A stretch of 64,000 nt of DNA from Enterobacter sp. JBIWA008. Its GTDB lineage: Bacteria; Pseudomonadota; Gammaproteobacteria; Enterobacterales; Enterobacteriaceae. Both the position numbers and the translations under genes were made by a program. Numbering within the stretch: position 1 is the stretch's first letter; each line of letters begins with the position of its first letter. The stretch lies in assembly GCF_019968765.1 (NCBI RefSeq), contig NZ_CP074149.1, forward strand, positions 2,790,001 to 2,854,000, written 5' to 3'. The notes under the pieces were generated by a model. That model saw only the letters and a program-made list of their open reading frames with translations, ran no database searches and had not been told where the DNA came from. This document shows positions 1 through 9,052 of the stretch, piece by piece.

Positions 1-3000
1 AGTGTACCATTGCCTTCTACCGAGTTGATATGATGCCCAGTATAGCCTGCCCGTGACATCACGGAGGTAAGACTCTTGTTCGGAGTCTTCAATATTAAAT
101 CTCTCTCTTGCGCTGTCCAATTCCTGGTCCCAGCCCCACCATCCTGCAATAAGGCTTTTTCTTGCACCCATGCCCTAGAGATAGCAGAGCTTCTAGCTCC
201 GTTTTGAGCAGAAAGAGAATCGTGTGGGCGGTAGCGAATCAGATCTTCAGGAGTTAACCCCCACGGATCCACCCACCCCAGTGCATTCGGCGCATACTGG
301 TAAAGGTTTATCCCCCCCGCCAGCCCTATCGGGTCCTGCTGAGTAAATCTTCCGCAGTCCGGGTCGTAATACCGGAACAGATTGTAGTGCAGCCCTGTCT
401 CACGGTCCAGGTATTGCCCCTGCATGCGCAGGTTCTGAGAATATCCTGATACCTGCGTCTCGCTTTCACGCAGCAGCTTGCCCCAGGCGCTGTTCACGCC
501 TTCCCAGCGCACCTGCCCTTCGATATCCGTCATCCGCTCCGGCGTGCCGTTGGGCTGGCAGTGGAACCAGAAGATCTCCGGGGCATCAACGCCATCAATA
601 CGCGCCAGCGGATCGTAGCTGTCCTGATCGCTGTAGACGTAGGTCAGCGGCACATCCCCGTGCACCTCCTGCAACAGGCGGAACCCTTCCCAGACAAACC
701 GGGTGGTGACCGGCTTGCCGGTTGGCTGTCCGCCCAGCATCTGGCGTCGCGTTTTGCTGATGCGTCGCCCGAGCGGATCGTAGCGGAAGCTGACCTGCGT
801 CTGCGGCTTGTTGCGGTCCCGCGGCTGGCTGATGACCTCCGTCAGGCGATGTTCACCGTCGTAGCGGTAGTGCCAGCGCGTCTGGCCGTTATCCTTCTCC
901 ACGGTGCGGCCGTGGATGTCATAGCGCCAGCGAACGCCGTTCAGCTGCGTCAGGCGGTTGTGCGTGACCTTCTCAGCAGATCCTTCCAGCGGGTTGCCGG
1001 CTGCATCCCAGCGCCACTGCTCCTGTCCGGGCAGCGTGCCGTCCTGAACCAGCAGACGACCGGCGCTGTCGTACTGCCAGCGGTACCAGCTGAACGGGTT
1101 ATCGTCCCGCTCTTCTCGGACCAGGTTATTGCGGTAGTCGTAATCCCAGCGGCGGGACCAGCGGCGCGGCGACGGGCGCTGGGCATTGCCGGTAAATACG
1201 TCCCGGCGATGCAGTCGGCCGAGGCGGTCGTATTCGCTGCGGGTGGTCAGCAGCCCCTGGGTGCGGCTGGTCTCCCGGTGGAGTTCGTCGCGGGTAAAGT
1301 CGGAGACCGACAGCTTATCGAGAGCAATGCTGAGCAGATGCCCGCTGCCGTAGTAAAACTGCTTCAGCTCGCGGCCGTCGGGAAGCGTGATAGAGGTGCG
1401 ATTACCCAGCGCGTCATACTCCCACGCCAGCTCGCCGTGCTCGCCCGCTTCGCGCGTCACGCGACCAAGCGCGTCATACTCAAAGGCGAGCTCCTGCTCT
1501 GCCTCGGTGGTCCACGCGTCGGCTGCAAGCGCAGGATGCAGCCCAATCCGGCTTAACAGTCCGGACGGCGTGTAGTGGTAGCGGGTCTGCCCTTCCGGGG
1601 TGATGCGGGCGACCAGCTGGCCGCTCGCGCTCCAGGCGAAGGCGTGGGTGATGGCCTCCGGATGACCGGCTGCAAACGTGCGCGCTATCGTGCGCCCGCA
1701 GGCGTCGTAGCGATACTGCGAGGCCACGCCATCGAGCCCAATCTCTTCCAGCAGCAGCGAGTCCGCGCCCCAGCGGAACTGGTACGCTTCACCGTTTTCG
1801 TTTTCCAGGGCAATCAGACGCCCGCGGCTGTCCCAGCGGCGACGGACCTCTTCACCCTGGGTATTACGGGTGGCGGTTAAGCGCCCCGCCTCGTCGTATC
1901 TGAACTCACTCTCTTTACCGTCGGCGCCAGCATGCTTCACCGGCAGGCCACGTTCGTTCCATTTGAGCGATTCCGTCCAGCCTTCCGGACGATCGAGCTG
2001 CACCGGACGCCCTGCGGCGTCGTAGCGGTAGCGCGTCTCTTCCCCGTCGGCGCTCACCTCGGCCACCAGCCACCCCAGCGGGTGGTAGCGGTAGCGGGTA
2101 ATACGCCCGGAACAGTCCGTCGAACGAACGATCTGTCCGGCCTCGTTGTACTCCTGGTAGCGGCTGTTTCCGGCGGCATCAACCTCTTCAACGACCTGGC
2201 CGAACTCGTCCCGGCGCAGCTGCGTGGTCTGCCCCATCGGGTCCACCACGCGCTTAAGGCCGTGATGTTCGTCGTACCAGAACCGGGTGGCGCTGCCGTC
2301 GGCTTCGATTATGGCCGCAGGAAGCGCGCGGTGCTCCAGCCAGGTGGTAGTGCGGGTATTGCCGTCGGCATCGGTCTCCTGAACCCGGTTGCCCATGTCG
2401 TCGTAGACGAAGGTAACGGCATTGCCGAGCGGATCGATGCGACGCGTCAGAAGCTCGTTCTCGTCCCACTCGTAGCGCCAGTTTTCACCGCGCTCGTCCA
2501 CGTAGCGGACAATCAGGTTTTGCGCGTTCCAGTAGTGGCGGCGCGTCTGGCCGTCGTAGTGCTCGACGGTCGTCAGCCCGGCGGCTAAATCGTAGCTAAA
2601 GCGGCACCCGTCGCCGGTGCTGGTGCGGTTTTCCACCACGCGCCAGTGATCGAACTTTTTCCAGCGGTATTCACTCTCCAGACCGCCCGGCATCCGGTGC
2701 CAGACCATCAGCCCGTGCTCGTTATAGCGATATTCACGCGTCACCACGCCGGAGGCATCCGTCGCGCTCGACAGCTGGCCGCGCGCGTCGTAGCCCCACT
2801 GCATTAGCGGCCATGTCTGGTTACCGTCAAAATGGCTGGCAGCGGTAACGCGCTGCGGGAAACGTTCATCGTCATAGCGCAGGGTGACGTCGATTGCCCG
2901 CGGCTCATCGTGAAGGCCGACCAGCCTGCCGTGCTCGTCCCACTCCGTCAGCAGCGCGTTGCCGTATTCATCGCTGAGGGAGGCCAGACGCAGGATGGAT

Positions 3001-4238
3001 GGATTCGCCCGGGTCGGTTTATACAGACGCCATACCGCACCGTCATCGTCGGCAATCGCCACGTCGCCGTTCTCATTACGGCGGATAATGATGCCTTCGC
3101 TGATGCTGTAAAACGCGCGGTCGACAGGCGGCAGCTCGAAGCTCAGCTCGCGCCCGGTTTCATCGAACCAGGTGGCATTGTTTTCTTCCAGCGCCAGATA
3201 GCTGTCAAAGGTGGTTGCCCAGCCCAGACCGAACAGCCCTTCGCGGGTGGTCAGGCTGTTGTAGCTGCGCTGCCAGCGAAGCGGGAAGCGCCCCGGCAGC
3301 GAGAAATCGAGTTCGTCGTCGTCATTCAGCACCTTCACGCCGGTGGCGGCGTGAACAGGGTGCGAGGAGCCAAACACGGCATTTACCGCCATATCGGCCA
3401 GCATCCCGCCGCCAGCTGAAGCCAGTGCACAGGGCATGTTTTTCAGGATCTTGCCCGGACGCCCGCGCAGCAGAGAGAGCGCAATCATCCCCAGCGCCAG
3501 ACCCGGCGTTTTACCGCTTTTGATATCGCGGACCGTGAGCGTGTCCCCGCCGATGATCACGTTCGGGGAGACATCGTCGGAGACGGTACCTTCGCAGGTA
3601 GTGCGATCTTTCGCGCGCACCGCGGGCTGCCCGTTGATAAAGACGCTTTTAGAGCCTTCCGCCAGATACTGCGGCCCGGAGTGCTTTTCGCACGCCACCT
3701 TGTCTTCTTCCAGCGGCGAGGTTCCCGCGGCGGCATAGGCCACGCTCGGCTGCCACATTTCGCTGCCAAACTGACCGGCTGCGGATAGCAGCATGCCCGC
3801 GTAATCGGCAAAGCTGCCCGGGGACTGCGGCTCAGGAGACGGCGTATCGGCGGGCGTCAGCGTGCCTGCCGCGCGCGCGGCGGGGATTGCGTTGGTGAGA
3901 ACGTTACTGGAACCGGTAGTGATTTTACCCGCAGGCGACGGCGGGAAAAGCGCATTGCCTAACCCCTCAGCGGCGTTGCTAATATCGTCGGTAATACCCG
4001 CCACGTTCGCCAGCACGCCACCGATAATTCCGCTTAGCAGACAGCTGGATCCTATTGCCGCCACGCCTGCTGCGGCGGCTCCGGCACCGAGGAGTGGCGC
4101 GGCGGCCGTAGCCGCCAGCCCCACCGCCGCGCCGATCACCGCATAGGCGGCACCTTCCGCCACGATGCTGGTGATGTCAGCAAAAATACTGGAGTGAATG
4201 ATCTCGTCGCCCTTACGGGCCGCGTTGTTATCGCTCAT
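1..4238 (-). CDS. PAAR-Rhs T6SS effector with C-terminal GHH/HNH-type nuclease toxin (3' end outside window)
   Basis: The reading frame is open from an ATG at 4238 to the window edge, at least 1412 codons, so the C-terminus is missing. Residues about 28-80 form a hydrophobic Ala/Gly-rich pre-PAAR transmembrane region, and a PAAR tip domain lies at about 183-240. A long RHS/YD-repeat shell follows, with dozens of short Tyr- and Asp-rich repeats (YRYDxxGR type), to about 1300. It ends at the conserved DPWGL cleavage motif (1324-1328). The variable tail then begins and includes GYTGHHINSVEG (GHH at 1401-1403), typical of GHH/HNH-EndoVII nuclease toxins. By family knowledge, the autocleaved toxin is carried inside the Rhs cocoon on a VgrG spike and degrades target DNA. 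The Eag chaperone gene ends 3 bp upstream. The cognate cytoplasmic immunity gene should lie left of position 1. The exact nuclease subfamily is uncertain. Confidence 0.93.
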   Translation of the reverse strand, partial: MSDNNAARKGDEIIHSSIFADITSIVAEGAAYAVIGAAVGLAATAAAPLLGAGAAAAGVAAIGSSCLLSGIIGGVLANVAGITDDISNAAEGLGNALFPPSPAGKITTGSSNVLTNAIPAARAAGTLTPADTPSPEPQSPGSFADYAGMLLSAAGQFGSEMWQPSVAYAAAGTSPLEEDKVACEKHSGPQYLAEGSKSVFINGQPAVRAKDRTTCEGTVSDDVSPNVIIGGDTLTVRDIKSGKTPGLALGMIALSLLRGRPGKILKNMPCALASAGGGMLADMAVNAVFGSSHPVHAATGVKVLNDDDELDFSLPGRFPLRWQRSYNSLTTREGLFGLGWATTFDSYLALEENNATWFDETGRELSFELPPVDRAFYSISEGIIIRRNENGDVAIADDDGAVWRLYKPTRANPSILRLASLSDEYGNALLTEWDEHGRLVGLHDEPRAIDVTLRYDDERFPQRVTAASHFDGNQTWPLMQWGYDARGQLSSATDASGVVTREYRYNEHGLMVWHRMPGGLESEYRWKKFDHWRVVENRTSTGDGCRFSYDLAAGLTTVEHYDGQTRRHYWNAQNLIVRYVDERGENWRYEWDENELLTRRIDPLGNAVTFVYDDMGNRVQETDADGNTRTTTWLEHRALPAAIIEADGSATRFWYDEHHGLKRVVDPMGQTTQLRRDEFGQVVEEVDAAGNSRYQEYNEAGQIVRSTDCSGRITRYRYHPLGWLVAEVSADGEETRYRYDAAGRPVQLDRPEGWTESLKWNERGLPVKHAGADGKESEFRYDEAGRLTATRNTQGEEVRRRWDSRGRLIALENENGEAYQFRWGADSLLLEEIGLDGVASQYRYDACGRTIARTFAAGHPEAITHAFAWSASGQLVARITPEGQTRYHYTPSGLLSRIGLHPALAADAWTTEAEQELAFEYDALGRVTREAGEHGELAWEYDALGNRTSITLPDGRELKQFYYGSGHLLSIALDKLSVSDFTRDELHRETSRTQGLLTTRSEYDRLGRLHRRDVFTGNAQRPSPRRWSRRWDYDYRNNLVREERDDNPFSWYRWQYDSAGRLLVQDGTLPGQEQWRWDAAGNPLEGSAEKVTHNRLTQLNGVRWRYDIHGRTVEKDNGQTRWHYRYDGEHRLTEVISQPRDRNKPQTQVSFRYDPLGRRISKTRRQMLGGQPTGKPVTTRFVWEGFRLLQEVHGDVPLTYVYSDQDSYDPLARIDGVDAPEIFWFHCQPNGTPERMTDIEGQVRWEGVNSAWGKLLRESETQVSGYSQNLRMQGQYLDRETGLHYNLFRYYDPDCGRFTQQDPIGLAGGINLYQYAPNALGWVDPWGLTPEDLIRYRPHDSLSAQNGARSSAISRAWVQEKALLQDGGAGTRNWTAQERDLILKTPNKSLTSVMSRAGYTGHHINSVEGNGT

Positions 4239-4241
4239 GCC

Positions 4242-4682
4242 TTACACATTCCGGTTGTCGTTTAGCGTCAGACTCTGCTTAAGCGCGCTCCAGCGCACCT
4301 CGTCCTCTTCGGTAAAGGCTCTGAGTGCCGAGAGGGTAAAAATCATCAATACCGGTTTGCCCGGCGTTTGAACGGCCAGCTGTTTTTGCCACAGGCGCTG
4401 CCCGTTACGGTCAAAGGTGGTCTCAACTTCCAGCCCGCTAATTTTTCCGTCAGGCCCGGCCTTTACGTTCCGGAATTCGCTCTGGGCAATTTCACCCATC
4501 TGAGGACGCAGCACATCCCACTGGCGGTGGAACTCTTGTTCATAGTCGCTGCCATCGGGGATAACGCCGCGGCTGACCACCACGGACAGCCCGCTTTCGT
4601 CATCGCGAATAATATTCATGCTGTTATCCTGCCAGGCAGCAGGAAAAAGGGAAAACGAACCTTCCTGGAGGGTGTATTTCAT
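4242..4682 (-). CDS. Eag-type T6SS effector chaperone (DcrB/DUF1795 family) for the Rhs protein
   Basis: The product has 146 residues, starting MKYTLQEGSFSL. Upstream in-frame codons could extend it to 4727, but the Met at 4682 fits the family N-terminus. The pattern of an N-terminal strand, a phrase like DNSMNIIRD, a central SVVVSRG strand and a C-terminal helix of the ALRAFTEEDEVRWSALK type is typical of DUF1795/DcrB Eag chaperones. These proteins are cytoplasmic. They shield the transmembrane segments next to the PAAR domain of effectors and help load them on VgrG. The gene ends 3 bp before the rhs start codon, which strongly suggests that the Rhs protein is its client. It is shorter than the second Eag protein at 12951-13745, which has a C-terminal extension. 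Confidence 0.85.
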   Translation of the reverse strand: MKYTLQEGSFSLFPAAWQDNSMNIIRDDESGLSVVVSRGVIPDGSDYEQEFHRQWDVLRPQMGEIAQSEFRNVKAGPDGKISGLEVETTFDRNGQRLWQKQLAVQTPGKPVLMIFTLSALRAFTEEDEVRWSALKQSLTLNDNRNV

Positions 4683-4757
4683 AAGTGAACTCGGGATGAT
4701 TAATATTGTGAGAAACATAAAGGCCAATCCATGCTGGCCCTCTGGCTGGCTGTTTTA

Positions 4758-5834
4758 TTATTTAAGCCATTGACCTGACTGTTCGACTAAAACATGGCTG
4801 CCTTTGCTGACAATCAATTTCGCGGGTGCATACGTCACGGTATAAACGATCTCGCCATTCTTGTACGTTGAGCCGATTATTTTACCTGCGGAGTCGCGTA
4901 ACGTTTTTCCCTTTAAGGAGATCGTACTGTTATCGCTTTTGCGCACGCCGAGATAGACCATCTCGTCACACTCGCTCCCAAAACGCCCGCACCTGTTTAT
5001 CAGCGAAATAGTGAACTTTTCGGTGTCCAGTTTTCTGGTTTCAGCGTTATGAACCGAAGCGGCTTTACGTAACGTATAACGCTGCGGAGCATAATAATTT
5101 CCATTTTGAGGAGGAGTAGCTAAGCGCCATTCCATTTCATCCCCCTTTATTTCCAGAACAGCCCGTCCGCCTGGGCCGCCAAACGATGAGTTGAATTCAA
5201 TATTGGCACGATTGCCAGCGATCGTACCGGTAAGATTACGCTCATCATCTTCCGGGCAATCTATGCGGTTTCCTCTCTGGGAGATATAGCAATAAGACCC
5301 GGTGATACGGTTGCCTGATTCAGCTAACCGCAGGGTTAACGTTGAGTCGTTCCCGAATTCGCCAGCCCAGTCCCCGTCAAACACGAGGCCTGAATGGCTG
5401 TTCGTTGCAAAATGCATCGCATTAAATCTGGCAGCCCATTGCTGAATATCGGCATTAATAACCGGGCTATTATCAGAAGACTGGTAATGAATAACGTCCG
5501 ACTCCGGAACCACCCAGGCCGCAAAGATTTTGCCGTCAGGATTGATGACCAGCGCTGACGCATTCTCCTGGTAGAGATCCTTTAGCCAGCCTTCAACAAA
5601 CAATCCGCCACCAATGGTGGTATGCGGTTCACCGAAGACATCAAAGTTATCAATAAAGATCTGGTAATGATTTACCAGCGTTTTCCTGAGATTGTCTGTC
5701 ACTTCGCTGTCGTTAACGATGCGGCTAACCGTGTCGAGCTTATTGTATTGCGATAATTCAAGCGCCGATGACGTTTCAACAACGCCTGTCAATAAAGCGG
5801 TGAACAATACGGCTGCCAGATATTTTTTGGCCAT
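4758..5834 (-). CDS. exported protein of unknown function in the vgrG1 island
   Basis: The product has 358 residues. A clear Sec signal peptide (MAKK, then a hydrophobic core, likely cleaved near residue 24 after SSA) sends it to the periplasm. I do not recognise the family. The middle part (about 165-250) has short alternating strands, several Gly/Asn turns and two Cys residues (GSYCYIS, RIDCPED), suggesting a small disulfide-linked beta barrel. The last third has a second Cys pair (NRCGRFGSECDEM). The gene follows the 188-aa exported protein by 3 nt, so they are probably translationally coupled, and it precedes eag and rhs. Its position inside a vgrG island suggests a periplasmic immunity or accessory protein. 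The Rhs effector next to it appears to be a nuclease, so it is unlikely to be the Rhs immunity protein. Confidence 0.75.
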   Translation of the reverse strand: MAKKYLAAVLFTALLTGVVETSSALELSQYNKLDTVSRIVNDSEVTDNLRKTLVNHYQIFIDNFDVFGEPHTTIGGGLFVEGWLKDLYQENASALVINPDGKIFAAWVVPESDVIHYQSSDNSPVINADIQQWAARFNAMHFATNSHSGLVFDGDWAGEFGNDSTLTLRLAESGNRITGSYCYISQRGNRIDCPEDDERNLTGTIAGNRANIEFNSSFGGPGGRAVLEIKGDEMEWRLATPPQNGNYYAPQRYTLRKAASVHNAETRKLDTEKFTISLINRCGRFGSECDEMVYLGVRKSDNSTISLKGKTLRDSAGKIIGSTYKNGEIVYTVTYAPAKLIVSKGSHVLVEQSGQWLK

Positions 5835-5837
5835 AAT

Positions 5838-6404
5838 TTACTCTGAAGAACCATTATCGTAATTCATTGTTATCTTCACAACCTTACTGTCTTTAACCTC
5901 AAAAGAGAGCAATTTCTTACCCAATTCATAGGAAACCCACTGCTCCACGGAATCATTTTCGACCTGACCATCGCCGTATGCATTTTTCAGTGCTCTGATT
6001 GTTGAACCCACATGGACACCACGCGGCGTTGCCAAGTCTTCGGCAGTCAGCGTAATTTGAGACACGATATAATCATCAACGCTTCGTTCAGCTTTATCCC
6101 ACCAGAGATTGGAAGTGAATATTTCTAAACCAGCCTTTTGATGCTGAAAGAACTTATATTGGGTTCCGTCAAAAGGAACCTCACCGACAAAATGGCCTTC
6201 AAGCGGCACGTCAATTTTACGGGCAATATCAGGAGTCCATCTGTCGCCTAAGGTGACAGGCTGGCCTTTGACCTTGACGGAAAAATCCTGTTTTGTCAGA
6301 ACGGGCGGCATAACCTGAGCCAAAACCACGTTGCTGCTCAGGCAGTTAAATATCAGGGCAGAACAAAGAAATGTCGGAGTGTGTTTTTTCACATTAATTG
6401 TCAT
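5838..6404 (-). CDS. exported protein of unknown function in the vgrG1 island
   Basis: The product has 188 residues with an N-terminal signal peptide (hydrophobic stretch 11-28, likely cleavage after VLA). The mature part has no recognised family. It contains a phrase of the type ATPRGVHVGSTIRALKNAYG at about 133-152. That resembles the helix-turn found in small secreted beta-sandwich proteins where a start-of-domain helix precedes a YG turn, but this is only a weak pattern. It sits between two other exported proteins in the same orientation and is separated from the next gene by 3 nt. A periplasmic immunity or accessory role within the vgrG1 island is inferred from position only. Confidence 0.7.
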   Translation of the reverse strand: MTINVKKHTPTFLCSALIFNCLSSNVVLAQVMPPVLTKQDFSVKVKGQPVTLGDRWTPDIARKIDVPLEGHFVGEVPFDGTQYKFFQHQKAGLEIFTSNLWWDKAERSVDDYIVSQITLTAEDLATPRGVHVGSTIRALKNAYGDGQVENDSVEQWVSYELGKKLLSFEVKDSKVVKITMNYDNGSSE

Positions 6405-6468
6405 TCAATGAATATTTACTGCGCTTCGCGCCACTGGAAACACCGCCAGGACATGGGAGCAGCGTTTC

Positions 6469-6963
6469 TTATTCGGCGCTTATGACGACTGAACCCAGAC
6501 AGTCAGGATTTTTAACGGTGAAGCTGAAGCTCACCTTTTGTTCATTCATATCTTTTGGCGCTGTATAACTGGTCACTTCACTCTCAGAGCGGCCTCGTGG
6601 ATAATCAGTTAACGTCAGTTGCGGATAATGTTTTTTAACAGTGTCGAGAGTGATGCACTGGCCTGACGGTGAAAAATTAAGTAATGGCGCCATGTCGCCG
6701 TTATATTTGCTTAAACGTAAACCAATTTCGGTAATGCTCGTTCCATCATCCAGTTTGAAATCGTCAGCTTTGTAGAAATTGATATATTCATTTTGTTTGG
6801 TGATCTTAAATGACAACGGCGCATTGCTTAGGCTTGTAACGGATAATGATCTGAGTGATGCACTCATCCCGGAAATGAACATCCAAAGATCCTTTTTCTG
6901 AGCGTCTCCTTCAGCCATTCCCGTCGTTAATAATGCGATAAGCACCGCACCGGCCTTACTCAT
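6469..6963 (-). CDS. small exported protein coupled to vgrG1, function unknown
   Basis: The ATG at 6963 overlaps the last codons and stop of vgrG1 (stop at 6956), so translation is probably coupled. The frame could be opened further upstream to 6999, but that part is only vgrG1 read in another frame. The 164-residue product begins MSKAGAVLIALLTTGMAEG, a short signal peptide. The mature protein has two Cys residues (SGQCITL and NPDCLGS), as expected for a disulfide-bonded periplasmic protein. No catalytic motif is visible and the family is not recognised. As the gene directly coupled to vgrG1 it could be an immunity or adaptor protein. Confidence 0.72.
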   Translation of the reverse strand: MSKAGAVLIALLTTGMAEGDAQKKDLWMFISGMSASLRSLSVTSLSNAPLSFKITKQNEYINFYKADDFKLDDGTSITEIGLRLSKYNGDMAPLLNFSPSGQCITLDTVKKHYPQLTLTDYPRGRSESEVTSYTAPKDMNEQKVSFSFTVKNPDCLGSVVISAE

Positions 6964-8878
6964 CTTTTGGCGTAAATTTCGCCTGCACCGCCGCATCAAT
7001 ATCCCCTTTATGCCCCGATCCCGGCGCCGTAGTGCCCGGCTTGGTTCCCGACGTGTTCAGATGAAGCTTACCGCCCGTGGTAATATACCCATCCCCTTCG
7101 ACAAAGAAGTTAAACTCTTTGCCGATCAGGTTAATCTTGCCGTTCGCGTTCAGCTCAATGGCGCTTTCGCCTGAAACCAGCCTCAGCTTCGTCCCGGAAG
7201 CAATGACGTACTGCTCTACCGCCGCATCCAGCTTGCCTTTCCCAGTCAGGATCTCGGTGCCGCCTTTCACGGCCTGCGTCTGGTTCGCTTCCACGCGATG
7301 CAGTTCATTTTTCTTCACGTAATGGCTGCGCTCGCCGCCGACGCTGTGCGTTTCATCATTTTTAACGCTGGTGTCCATGTTGCGCTCGGCCTGGATCCAC
7401 ACCTGCTCTGCACCCGCTTTATCCTCAAATCGCAGGGCGTTGGCGTTGTCCACGGAACCGTCTTTCGTGCGGCTCATAAAGCCCATCTGCGTCGCCGCGG
7501 CCGGCAGCGCCCACGGCGGCATGCTTGCGTCGTTGTACACGCGGCCGGTAATAATCGGACGGTCCGGGTCGCCGTTGATAAAGTCCACCACCACCTCGTC
7601 GCCGACGCGCGGGATTTGTACCCCGCCGTAGCCCTGGCCCGCCCACGCGCTCGACACGCGCACCCAGCAGGAGCTGGTGTCATCCCCCTTCGCCAGGCGG
7701 TCCCAGTGGAACTTCACCTTCACGCGGCCGTATTTGTCCGTCCAGATACTCTCGCCGTTCGGCCCCACCACCTTCGCGGTCTGCGGGCCGTAGGTGCGCG
7801 GCCACGCCGTGGACTGCGCCGGGCGGTACACCACCGCCGACGGGATCACCGTGAAATCGGTGCGGTGAATGGTTTCACCCTCGCCGCTGGCGTAGCGGTT
7901 CTCCTCGAAGTGGTAGCCCGCAGCAGTCACCAGATACTCCCCGTTGTCGCTGAAGAACGGCGCGTTGGTTAACGTGAAGGTGTGCCCCGGCGCAATCCCC
8001 GCCGCCGTGGCGGTGGCCTGAATCTGCTGATGCTCCACCTGCCAGCGTTCCTGACGGATACGGGCATAGAACTCCCCGTGCCCTTTATCCACAAAGCGCC
8101 CCGGCCAGTCGTACACGTCGATGCTCCCCGGCTTCGGCGACGCCGGGTTCTGCTGGGCCTGGAACAGCCACGCGTTCGGCTTGCGGAAGTCATAGTCGTC
8201 GAGGCTGTAAATCCCCGGCGTCACGCTGTCCTCCAGCGCCCACTGGCTGATGCCCTCTTCGTCCGTACTGCCGCCGGACGGCGTCTGGTGGTAAGGAATA
8301 ACCTCATAGCCGCTGAACGGCTGATGCTGCGTCGCGGCGTCGGTCAGCACCAGGGTATGTTTGTCCGCCTCGTGGCGGAAGTGATACGCAATCCCCTCCA
8401 GCTCCATCAGGCGGCTGATGAAGTCCAGGCTCGACTCCTGATACTGCACGCAGTAGTCCCACACCCGGTAGCTGCCGGTGAGCTTATCCTCAACGTTGAC
8501 CTGATGCTCACCCAGCAGGGTTTTCACAATCTGCGGCACCGTCTGCCCCTGGAAGATACGCAGGTTACGGTCGCGCTTCATCGGCCACAGGTCCGGCTCC
8601 ACCGTCAGCTGGTAGACCGCATAGCGGGTGCCCGTCAGCTCAACGGCGCTGACCGCCACGCGGGTAATCTTGCCGTTAACATAGCGGGACGTCAGCAGGC
8701 TCTGCGTCGGGATGGTCACAGTCACCGGCTGGCCCAGCAGCCTGCTGCGGTCGATGCGCGCGTCCGTGCCGAGCACGGTCAGCGTCAGCGCGAACGACTC
8801 GGACATCGCCTCGCGGCCCGTCAGTTTCCAGAACAGAAGCCCCTCCACCGGGAGCTGAACGGTAATTCGGTTGAGCAT
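6956..8878 (-). CDS. vgrG1: T6SS spike protein VgrG (copy 1)
   Basis: VgrG/TssI, 640 residues, normal length for a non-fused VgrG. It starts MLNRITVQLPVEGLLFWKL. The N-terminal two-thirds are the gp27-like and gp5 OB-fold parts, with the family phrases HRTDFTVIP, GRVKVKFHWD and SSCWVRVSSAWAGQGYGG. The tail from about residue 498 is a beta-helical needle with repeated short strands (SGESAIELNANGKINLIG). Three VgrG subunits form the sharpened tip of the Hcp tube and carry a PAAR protein. Residues 1 to about 498 are nearly identical to VgrG2 (only two amino acid differences noticed, T/I and T/N), while the tails differ completely. The tail is therefore the part likely to choose the cargo, here probably the Rhs protein downstream. 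No extra effector domain is visible. Confidence 0.97.
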   Translation of the reverse strand: MLNRITVQLPVEGLLFWKLTGREAMSESFALTLTVLGTDARIDRSRLLGQPVTVTIPTQSLLTSRYVNGKITRVAVSAVELTGTRYAVYQLTVEPDLWPMKRDRNLRIFQGQTVPQIVKTLLGEHQVNVEDKLTGSYRVWDYCVQYQESSLDFISRLMELEGIAYHFRHEADKHTLVLTDAATQHQPFSGYEVIPYHQTPSGGSTDEEGISQWALEDSVTPGIYSLDDYDFRKPNAWLFQAQQNPASPKPGSIDVYDWPGRFVDKGHGEFYARIRQERWQVEHQQIQATATAAGIAPGHTFTLTNAPFFSDNGEYLVTAAGYHFEENRYASGEGETIHRTDFTVIPSAVVYRPAQSTAWPRTYGPQTAKVVGPNGESIWTDKYGRVKVKFHWDRLAKGDDTSSCWVRVSSAWAGQGYGGVQIPRVGDEVVVDFINGDPDRPIITGRVYNDASMPPWALPAAATQMGFMSRTKDGSVDNANALRFEDKAGAEQVWIQAERNMDTSVKNDETHSVGGERSHYVKKNELHRVEANQTQAVKGGTEILTGKGKLDAAVEQYVIASGTKLRLVSGESAIELNANGKINLIGKEFNFFVEGDGYITTGGKLHLNTSGTKPGTTAPGSGHKGDIDAAVQAKFTPKDE

Positions 8879-8891
8879 AATCTTTATTCCA
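7383..8891. repeat. long direct repeat, copy A (5' part of vgrG1)
   Basis: This segment matches 14190-15698 at a constant offset of 6807 bp with no indel seen and only scattered single-base differences. It covers the first ~1495 bp of vgrG1 and 13 bp upstream of its start codon. Both boundaries are abrupt. Confidence 0.93.
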
Positions 8892-8997
8892 CTATGGACT
8901 AATCTCAGTGCCAGAAGTTAACTCATTTCAATACGCAAAGCGTAAACGCTGCTGGTTTGATAATGAGTAGCTGTAAGATTGACTTCGCTTGCCACAA

Positions 8998-9026
8998 AAT
9001 GAAACTACTTTTCCTGTAGTTTCATT
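8998..9026. terminator. hairpin downstream of the 4-TM gene, possible terminator
   Basis: An 11-bp perfect stem (8998-9008 with 9016-9026) closes a 7-nt loop, 27 bp past the stop codon of the minus-strand membrane gene. The minus strand continues with only a short T run (TTTTG), so termination may be weak. Confidence 0.55.
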
Positions 9027-9052
9027 GAGATATTTTTAAGTTAATATCGTGC

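Noticed and set aside
561..3419. Several long plus-strand open frames opposite the rhs gene
   Set aside because: They are antisense shadows of the RHS repeats, have no ribosome sites and no family resemblance.
6956..8878. Evolved VgrG with an effector domain in the tail
   Set aside because: Both VgrG tails are only about 140 residues of beta-helical repeats, with no extra domain.
7298..8902. Long plus-strand open frames opposite vgrG1 (and their copies opposite vgrG2)
   Set aside because: They are Arg/Val/His-rich translations expected from the reverse of a G+C-rich gene and appear twice only because vgrG is duplicated.
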